From positions 62,001 through 126,000 of the forward strand of contig JADLAX010000100.1 in assembly GCA_020848035.1 (NCBI GenBank): DNA of 64,000 nucleotides, given 5' to 3'. The notes beneath the pieces were generated by a model. It ran no database searches. It worked only from the letters and a program-made list of their open reading frames with translations, and was not told where the DNA came from. This DNA comes from Anaerolineae bacterium. GTDB lineage: Bacteria; Chloroflexota; Anaerolineae; Promineifilales; Promineifilaceae. Positions 41,733-48,980 of this stretch are shown here, one piece after another. The first letter of the stretch is position 1, and the number at the start of each line of letters is the position of its first letter. The translations under genes were made by a program, and so were the position numbers.

Positions 41733-41789
41733 GGAGCCTGGCTTTTTTCTTTGGTCCTTTCTTTTTGGGCCAGTCCAAAAAGAAAGGAC
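41733..41789 (-). repeat. Conserved hairpin element copy 2, inverted relative to copies 1 and 3
   Basis: Reverse complement reads GTCCTTTCTTTTTGG-actggc-CCAAAAAGAAAGGAC + CAAAGAAAAAAGCCAGGCTCCC; compensatory stem change versus copy 1. Confidence 0.85.
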
Positions 41790-41866
41790 AGGCCGGTGGC
41801 CCACAAACGTCCTCCTCCGCAACGGCGGCTGCTGTTTTCATATGCAGTTGTGAGGAGCCTTAACAA

Positions 41867-43087
41867 TTAGTCGGCTTGTGGCAGCTGCGACGGCGGCAGC
41901 TTAAACGTCTTGCTGCCCCAAGGAATGTGGGTCAGCTCCTGCCCAATGCCCAACCGGTCCAGATGGTGGCGCGTGTACTGCAAAGCGCTCATACCATCCG
42001 GCAGATTCTTGACCTTGAGCTTGTAAGCCATGCCAAAGAAAGCACAGGCCACCTGCTGCGGCGTGGCAAAGCGGTCACCTTCATCCTTTGTCAGCGTGTG
42101 CCAGACCGTCACCAGCAGCTTGCGGGCTATGGCGACCTTCGCTTTTTTCTTGGCCGTTTGCTGGCACAGCCGTTGGAACTCTGCCTTCCAGTGGTCGTGG
42201 CAGCGGACAGCCGCTTGCGCCGCTTCCACCATGGCCCGGCGTAAGTCACGCCGTCCCATCTTGGTGATCCGGCCGCGCCACTGCAACTGGCCACTGTCAT
42301 GCACCTTCGTGCCTAAGCCAGTGTAGCCAACCAGTTGGTTGGCGCTGGGAAAACGGCCGATTTCCCCAATAGCCGCCAAAATGGTCACCGCATTGATGAA
42401 GCCAATGCCCGGGATCTGCACCAGCAGCGGCACCCGTTCATCCCGCGCTGCGTGGTACGCCAGGCATTGCTCCAGGCGTTCCAGCTGCTGCCGGGCAAAG
42501 GCCACAGTATCCAGGTCAGACTGCAAGCGGAACTGTTCCAGCGGCTCCAGTGGTAGCGCTTCCCACCAGTCACGCATTTGTGGCGTGTAAGGGTCGCTTT
42601 TCGGTGGAGCTTCCAGATGGTACTTGTGCAGCACCGACTGCAAACGACATTTGGCCTGGGTCGCCAGACGCACCATTTTCCAGCGTTGGGCAATGAGGGC
42701 ACGGAGCTGGCGCACTTCCTGTGGCGGCACCCAAACCGGCGGGAGCAGCCCGGCGGCATGAAGTTGTGCTAAAATGAGGGCAGCTTTTTTGTCGGTCATC
42801 ACCTGGGCTCGGGTGATGAGATGGACGTGTGGTGGATGCGCCACGGTCACCGAATGGGTAAAGGGTTCCAGTGTGTCCACCACTTTCCAGGTATTGGTCG
42901 TCATTTCCAGCACCACCGCATCTGTGGGGCACAGCTCCCGCTCTGCCCACGCTTGCAGTCGAGCATTGGGCACCCGCTGTGGTCCCAATATTTGCTCTTT
43001 ATCGAGATTAACGCCGGTGGCTACAAAGTAGTTCTTGTGAATATCCAGGCCGATGAAGCGTTGGGGAACAACCTCTAAGGTATCCAT
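41867..43087 (-). mobile_element. IS110-family transposase
   Basis: FIGLDIHKNYFVATGV (RuvC-like DEDD start), C-terminal transposase_20 (VPLLVQIPGIGFINAVTILAAIGEIGRFPSANQLVGYTGLGTKVHDSG...). Confidence 0.9.
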
Positions 43088-43440
43088 ATTCAACCTCCAG
43101 GGAAAAGGAAACTGACATGCCTTGTCAGCAAAGGCCAGGCACATCCTTTGGAGGGTCATGGCTGCACACACGGATACGAGCTTGAGTCTTGGCGATGCAC
43201 TGCTGCACTACAGCCATCATCGCCTTCCTCTTCTCATGTAAGCGGATGCGAGCGGGCGGTCACACATGGGGGCGGGTTGGCGAACCGATTGCGAGAATCG
43301 TCGCTATCCCATACGAATACTCGACCGGCCCTCACGCCATGTGCCTGGAGCGGCGCACCCACTCTCTTACAAGAGGCAGTATAACACCACTCCCAGATGT
43401 GCCTGGTCTATCCCCGCGAGCGTCCTGCGCGGTTGTTAAT
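43088..43440 (-). ncRNA. Candidate IS110 bridge-RNA-bearing noncoding end
   Basis: ~350-nt region without convincing ORF directly upstream of the transposase start; IS110-group elements carry the bridge RNA there. Not folded. Confidence 0.3.
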
Positions 43441-44179
43441 ATGTATACATGTGGAGAATCGCCCTATTAACAGCGTGGACCCAACAGGACACTTTACATG
43501 TCAAATAGGAAGCGATGGAGACGCTGCTGGGATCTCAACAACCGATTGCGAAACATGGGTAAATGATACCTTATCAGTTTTAGGGCTAACAGAAACAGGA
43601 ACTCAAATAGTCGATGCCTTCTGGGCAGCAGATGCTGCTGCTGGTGAAGGAGGTCTAACCATTGTGGTTGGCGGCACTATCGAAATAACAACTGCGGTCT
43701 CAAGGCAAACCGGTACGCCTTCTGGATTCGAAATAAACATTAATGAAGCCTTAGCGAGTGTTGCCAATTTTATTGGTGAGACTATGTATGTGAAACCTGA
43801 AATGATTCTGAGCGATCCGTTTGACCCATCAAACTGGGGAACTGGAGGAGTAACAACATTCGGCCATGAATCTATCCATGCAGCCCAAGGTTTTTGGAAT
43901 GCGTATTCTTTATATGGAGAAGTAGAAGCATTTTATTATGAGTATCAGCTTGTAGAAGAATTCAATGTCCTCATAGCTGACTACAATAGCGGGTTGCAGG
44001 CAAATGATGAAGGTTTTTCAGAGATGTTGAATCAACACCCTATAGCAGAAAAGGCGGGTGAAGTAGGTTCTAATTGGAATACTCCTGCAAACGTAAGGAA
44101 GTTTCGGGATGATTTTCCACGACATCCGGTAGTGGGTCTTTTACCCTGGGCGCCTTATGTTGGAGGGTCGTTCCCTTAA
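43430..44179 (+). CDS. Displaced RHS C-terminal toxin tip (cassette 3), HExxH peptidase-like
   Basis: RHS hinge remnant VNMYTCGEN/RPINSVDPTGHFTCQI (frameshifted at the start), then TTFGHESIHAAQGF...GEVEAFYYEYQL. Confidence 0.7.
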   Translation, partial: RLLICIHVENRPINSVDPTGHFTCQIGSDGDAAGISTTDCETWVNDTLSVLGLTETGTQIVDAFWAADAAAGEGGLTIVVGGTIEITTAVSRQTGTPSGFEININEALASVANFIGETMYVKPEMILSDPFDPSNWGTGGVTTFGHESIHAAQGFWNAYSLYGEVEAFYYEYQLVEEFNVLIADYNSGLQANDEGFSEMLNQHPIAEKAGEVGSNWNTPANVRKFRDDFPRHPVVGLLPWAPYVGGSFP

Positions 44180-44189
44180 AAAGGTATTT

Positions 44190-45116
44190 ATGAGAAATAA
44201 AAGACTTTACGTGATTTGGATAATCATTTTTATGACTGCAGGTTGTCAAAGTAACATGAGGGATCTACCGGAGGGTGTAAGTTTTTTTAAAACTGATGTT
44301 GCTTTTGCCGAACTTGAATGGTTACCGGACAGTTTACGATTAGTTGGGGCGTCTCCAGTTTTGCCACTGGATGGAATAAATATTGGACGAGACCCCAGCG
44401 AAGTCTATCTTTGGGATTTTAAGTCAAACGAATATACTCAAATTAGCGATGAAACATTTTCTCTTTGGAATGAGCATCCAGTATGGCACCCTGACTTGGA
44501 TTTTGTTATGTACTACTCAAATGATGAGTTTGGGAAAGATTACGAATTGGGTGCCGTCGATTTGAGCGGAAACATCATTACAAAGTTGGAATTTGGTAAC
44601 AGTGCCGATTGGATTCCAAATAGAAATGAAATACTAGTCAATAGAGTTACATTATTATCCCTATTTGACATTGAATCTCAGACATATCGGACATTATGGA
44701 CTGCGGAGCAAGGGTGGCAAATCACCGAAATTGCAGTATCTCCCAATGGTAAGGATGCGGCAATTTTGATAACAAATGGTTCAACTGTTACGCGTCTCTT
44801 AGCCATTGATTTAAACCAAGGTAGACCACAAGAGATATATGAAAGCCAGTTAAAAATTAGCCAAATTAGTTGGGCACCCACTGGAAATCATTTGATTTTT
44901 CTCAGAGGAGAACTCAATGAACTATTGGCAATCACCCGTGACGGTAAATGCGTTACAGAGCCTTTGACTTTAGGATATGAGTTTGAAGATACTAGCTGGT
45001 CACCAAATGGCGAGGTGATTGTGGCATCTACAAAAAGTGAAGTAAATGGTGTATTTTCCCTTGAAACGAATAGTAAGTTTATTCAGGATTGGTTAAATTT
45101 TGATTCTTGTCAATGA
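44190..45116 (+). CDS. Putative lipoprotein with TolB/WD40-like repeats; candidate immunity (cassette 3)
   Basis: MRNKRLYVIWIIIFMTAGCQS lipobox; propeller-like repeats (LEWLPDSLRLVG, ISWAPTGNHLIFL, TSWSPNGEVIVA). Confidence 0.55.
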   Translation: MRNKRLYVIWIIIFMTAGCQSNMRDLPEGVSFFKTDVAFAELEWLPDSLRLVGASPVLPLDGINIGRDPSEVYLWDFKSNEYTQISDETFSLWNEHPVWHPDLDFVMYYSNDEFGKDYELGAVDLSGNIITKLEFGNSADWIPNRNEILVNRVTLLSLFDIESQTYRTLWTAEQGWQITEIAVSPNGKDAAILITNGSTVTRLLAIDLNQGRPQEIYESQLKISQISWAPTGNHLIFLRGELNELLAITRDGKCVTEPLTLGYEFEDTSWSPNGEVIVASTKSEVNGVFSLETNSKFIQDWLNFDSCQ

Positions 45117-45213
45117 CTTCCGCTCTGGATGGGACTTCCCGATGAGCTGTGGCACGGTCTCTGCCCGCGCCACTTGCCTCGCTAGCCGCAGGCTTATCAT
45201 ACAGCAACTGTGT

Positions 45214-45272
45214 GTTCTTTCTTCTGGCATTGCCCAAAAGAAAGAACCAAAGAAAAGGCTAGGCTCCCACGC
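45214..45272 (+). repeat. Conserved hairpin element copy 3
   Basis: GTTCTTTCTTctGG-cattgc-CCaAAAGAAAGAAC + CAAAGAAAAGGCTAGGCTCCC, followed by a second inverted repeat with CCcAGCCTTTTCTTGG. Confidence 0.8.
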
Positions 45273-45329
45273 CCAGCCTTTTCTTGGTTCAGGTGCTGCT
45301 TATTCGTTCGTTAACAATCGTTGCAGTCG

Positions 45330-46853
45330 CTAGTTTTGGTTTGTCGTGGTTGATTGTGCCAGGCAGCGGCGTAGTTCAGCTAGAATTTGTTGCTGTTCGT
45401 CGGTTAGGTCGTCGTGTTCCAGCTTGTTCAGCAGCGCAATCGCTTTTTCGGTAACTGGTTTAGGCTCTAAGATGGCGTCCTGTTCACCTTCAATCTGCGC
45501 CATTGCCTGCAAAAAGTCATGCACCACCGTCTTGTCATGCACCCTGGCATAGGTCATCGTCGTGTTGAGCCGCACATGCCCCAGCAAGGCTTGAATGGTG
45601 GTGATTTTCGCCCCTGCATTCACCAGTTGGGTGGTAAAGGTGTGGCGCAGCATGTGAGGCGTCACCTTCACCCCCGTGCGCTTGCCCGCCGCCTTGATGC
45701 GGTTCCGCACCAGGTCTTTGGACAGCGGCTTGTGGCGGTAGATGAACAGGTGGTCGGTTAAGGCTGGGCCACGCACGGCTAGATAATCCTGGATGGCTTC
45801 AGTGACTCGTTTGGTCAGGTAAACCGACCTGTCCTTCAACCCCTTGGCAGCACGAATGAGCACCACTCCAGCCTCCAAATCCACATCCGCCTGCTGCAAA
45901 TCCTCCAACTCACTTACCCGCATCCCAGACTGCCACAGCAGGTAAAACATCGCCCGGTCAAGGTACGCATTTCTTGTAGCTGCCACCGTCCCGGCCTGGC
46001 CCACCTGCTGGTCAAGGTCTGTTTTGAGGGCTACCACTTGCGTTTCGGTGAGAAAGCGGGGTAAAGCGTGCGGCTTTTTCAGTCCCGGCAGCGTTAGCAC
46101 CGCCTGTGGTACGGCCATCCCCTGCTCCTGCAAAAAGTGGAGCGTCCCCTGAAAGGTGTGTAAGTGGAGATTGATGGTAGCCACCTTGTACCCGGCCACG
46201 AGCTGCTCATCTATGAAGGCAAAAAGATGGTCACGGGTCACGTCTTGGGGTGCCTGAATATCTGTCTCGGCAAAGAGCCAACGCCAAATGCGGCTGGATC
46301 TATGCCAAAACTGGGTGGTCATCTGGGCAAGGCGGGACGGCCGCCAGTTGGCCTGGCGAATGTGCAAATATTTTGTCAACTGCTCAATGAGCCATTTTGG
46401 TAGTCCTGCTTGAAGTCGGGACATGTCGCCAAACGAGGCGTGGTCGCGGATAACCCAGCCTCGCTGCACCTTCACAAAGCGGCGAAACCAGGTGAGCGAG
46501 TGGCGGCAGTTATTCTGCCAGCTTTTGCTGGTGGGTCTGGCCTCAATGAAGCAGACTGCTTTGTCTAGGTCAGTTTGCAAATCTAGCTGGTCATGGGGCT
46601 TGAGATTCAGCCCCAGTACATGCCCGGCCATCGGCAGGCGGTGCTGGTTGATGACCGCTTCGGCAGCACCAATGCCCACCAGCCGGTCGCGATACTGCTC
46701 CAGGAAGGCGACATTTTCGGCTGGCCAGCAGCTAGAAAAGTGGGGCACCACCAGCTGGGGCGGCGGCGGATTGAGCTTCAGGCTCTTGTTTAAGGCTCGG
46801 TCATAGCGTACAGCGGCGGTGGTAGGGAAGGTTCGCTTCAGGCTCATTGCCAC
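45330..46853 (-). CDS. Tyrosine recombinase IntB2 (paralogue of IntB1)
   Basis: HQHRLPMAGHVLGLNLKPHDQLD as in IntB1; VTPHMLRHTFTTQLVNAGAKITTIQALLGHVRLNTTMTYARVHD. Confidence 0.9.
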   Translation of the reverse strand: MAMSLKRTFPTTAAVRYDRALNKSLKLNPPPPQLVVPHFSSCWPAENVAFLEQYRDRLVGIGAAEAVINQHRLPMAGHVLGLNLKPHDQLDLQTDLDKAVCFIEARPTSKSWQNNCRHSLTWFRRFVKVQRGWVIRDHASFGDMSRLQAGLPKWLIEQLTKYLHIRQANWRPSRLAQMTTQFWHRSSRIWRWLFAETDIQAPQDVTRDHLFAFIDEQLVAGYKVATINLHLHTFQGTLHFLQEQGMAVPQAVLTLPGLKKPHALPRFLTETQVVALKTDLDQQVGQAGTVAATRNAYLDRAMFYLLWQSGMRVSELEDLQQADVDLEAGVVLIRAAKGLKDRSVYLTKRVTEAIQDYLAVRGPALTDHLFIYRHKPLSKDLVRNRIKAAGKRTGVKVTPHMLRHTFTTQLVNAGAKITTIQALLGHVRLNTTMTYARVHDKTVVHDFLQAMAQIEGEQDAILEPKPVTEKAIALLNKLEHDDLTDEQQQILAELRRCLAQSTTTNQN

Positions 46854-47704
46854 GCCTCCAACCAGGTGGTGGCTTTAACAAAATCTGCCTTCACCTTGGC
46901 ATCATTGGCAGCAATGTAGTTTTGGGTGGTGCCCACCCAGACATGCCCCAGCAGCTTTTGGATGGAGGTCACAGGCACGTCGGCCAGCACCAGGTTGTTG
47001 GCAAAGTTGTGGCGCAGCTGGTGGGCGGTAAGCTCAATACCCGCCAGTTGGCGATACTGTTGCAGCCGCTTCTGGATGCCGCGCACCCCAATCCCTTCCC
47101 CGGCGTAGGTGAGAAAGACGGTGTCATTTTCCACTTTTGGTCGCGCATCCAGGTACGCATTCAACGCCAACACCGTCGCTGCCGAGAGGTAGACTGACCG
47201 TTCCCGGTCATTTTTGCCGTGAATGCGCAGCCGAGGCGGGCTTTCGGCCAGAAAGAGGTCGCGCAGAGTGAGCCGGGCCACTTCGGACACGCGCAGCCCG
47301 CTGCGCAGCATGAGCAGGAAAATGGCGCGGTCACGCCCGTCTTCGATGACGGCAAACAGTTTTTCGACTTCTTCTTTGGGGACAGCACGGGGCAGTCGCT
47401 GGTGGTCGCGCAGCCAGTGGCGATGGCGCAGGACGGGGCATTCTAAAGTGGGGTCTTCGTCGGCGAGGAAGCGGTAGAGGGAGGTAACGGCCGTTAAACT
47501 CCGATTGATGGAGCTGCTTTTAAGCCCCCGCTCGGCCTGAAACTGGATGAAGTTGTCAATGTCGCGCAGGGTAACGTCGGCGGGGGCACAGTCGCCCACA
47601 ACTTCGGTGAATTTGCGTAGATGGTATTGGTAACTCTTGGCGGTGTCGGCACTGGGGTTGCGGCGGCGCAGCCATTTGACAAAGCGGTCAATGTCGCTGA
47701 ACAT
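46844..47704 (-). CDS. Tyrosine recombinase IntA2 (paralogue of IntA1)
   Basis: MFSDIDRFVKWLRRRNPSADT...LTAHQLRHNFANNLVLADVPVTSIQKLLGHVWVGTTQNYIAAND; 10-bp overlap with IntB2. Confidence 0.9.
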   Translation of the reverse strand: MFSDIDRFVKWLRRRNPSADTAKSYQYHLRKFTEVVGDCAPADVTLRDIDNFIQFQAERGLKSSSINRSLTAVTSLYRFLADEDPTLECPVLRHRHWLRDHQRLPRAVPKEEVEKLFAVIEDGRDRAIFLLMLRSGLRVSEVARLTLRDLFLAESPPRLRIHGKNDRERSVYLSAATVLALNAYLDARPKVENDTVFLTYAGEGIGVRGIQKRLQQYRQLAGIELTAHQLRHNFANNLVLADVPVTSIQKLLGHVWVGTTQNYIAANDAKVKADFVKATTWLEAWQ

Positions 47705-47710
47705 TAGAAA

Positions 47711-47767
47711 ACCTCCATAAGATGAAATTGGTTGAAGTAGAGAGCAACCATTCTATCTCATGGAGGT
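47711..47767. promoter_or_regulatory. Nested dyad overlapping the intA2 Shine-Dalgarno
   Basis: ACCTCCATaAGAT...ATCTcATGGAGGT (13-bp arms, 1 mismatch) enclosing TGGTTG...CAACCA. Confidence 0.6.
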
Positions 47768-47953
47768 CATTAACAACTTATGTCAAGCCACCCAGAGGAT
47801 TCTGGGTTCGTGTTTCCGGTCTATTATTGGTTAATGCCCATTTAGTCTAAACACTACAAAAGGACCTTACAGAATTTCAGATGTTTTGTCACCATTTTCT
47901 GCTATTATTTTACTTGTGTATATAGTGGTTATCACAAGCAAAACGGAGAATCA

Positions 47954-48865
47954 ATGAGTGCCTTAACGACCCTGCAACAACCAGATAATTTTGAAGCGAT
48001 TCTGGCCAAACGGAATTTGGCAAAGACAACCCGCTACCGCTACGGTCGGGAAATTAAGCTAGCGCGGCAGGCAGGGGTCAACCTGCTCGATGCAACGGCC
48101 GTTTCCGTCTACGCCACTGAGTTGCCCAGCAGCCGCAAGATGTTTCTGCGCGCGGCCGTGGGACTGCTGGCTGATGAGTTGAGCCAGGTGGCAAAGGCCC
48201 AGGCGACGCCGGCGAATGTGGCTGAAATGCAAGCAGTGCTTTGGCGGGCCGAGGCGTTGAAGGAGAGCATCCAGGTACAGGCGACCAAAGGACAACAGGC
48301 GCACACTTGGCTCAACCTGGCCGAGGTACGAGCGCTGCTGACGAGTCTAACCGATGAGACGGCGATGAAAGGCAGGCGAGATAGAGTGGTGTTGGGACTG
48401 TTAGTGGGAGCCGGGCTGCGGCGGGATGAGCTGGCCGGACTAACCTGGGCGGATGTGAAGCAGCAGGGGGAGCGTACTGTGCTGAGCATTACCGGCAAAG
48501 GAAAGAAGCGGCGGGTCATTCCTATTCATGACAAGCTGGTGGCTCTGTTGGATGAGTGGGCAGAGCTGGTCGGTCGTTCAGGTCACATTGCCCGCTCGGT
48601 GACGAAGGGTGGGGAACTAGGGGAAAGCATCTCTGGCCAGGCAATCCTGGATATTGCCGATGCCTACGGTCAGGAGCTGGGGAAGGAGAAGCTACGGCCG
48701 CACGATCTTCGGCGCACCTATGCCCGGATTGGCTATGACGCGGGGATTGATATTGGCCAAATTAGTAAGCTGCTGGGCCACGCTAGCATTGCTACCACGC
48801 AACGTTATTTAGGTTTGCAAATTGATCTGAAGAAGACAGTCAGTGACTTTATTCCTTTTGGGTGA
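47954..48865 (+). CDS. Solo tyrosine recombinase/integrase
   Basis: GAGLRRDELAGLTW...RPHDLRRTYARIGYDAGIDIGQISKLLGHASIATTQRYLG. Confidence 0.9.
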   Translation: MSALTTLQQPDNFEAILAKRNLAKTTRYRYGREIKLARQAGVNLLDATAVSVYATELPSSRKMFLRAAVGLLADELSQVAKAQATPANVAEMQAVLWRAEALKESIQVQATKGQQAHTWLNLAEVRALLTSLTDETAMKGRRDRVVLGLLVGAGLRRDELAGLTWADVKQQGERTVLSITGKGKKRRVIPIHDKLVALLDEWAELVGRSGHIARSVTKGGELGESISGQAILDIADAYGQELGKEKLRPHDLRRTYARIGYDAGIDIGQISKLLGHASIATTQRYLGLQIDLKKTVSDFIPFG

Positions 48866-48898
48866 CACGAATCCGAGAGGGACATCCATTTTGACCTT

Positions 48899-48940
48899 AC
48901 CCACTTTTTCTGGAGAAGGTAATTGCCGTAAGTGGGTTTT
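48899..48940. terminator. Stem-loop between convergent integrase and helicase genes
   Basis: ACCCACTT...AAGTGGGT followed by TTT; convergent gene ends. Confidence 0.45.
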
Positions 48941-48980
48941 CTTAGGTTGTGTCTGAGTTGCGAGAGGTTTTCTGAACCGG

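Noticed and set aside
37557-45272. Calling the hairpins integron attC sites
   Set aside because: No integron integrase signature or attC R/L boxes identified; only the folded-substrate idea is retained.
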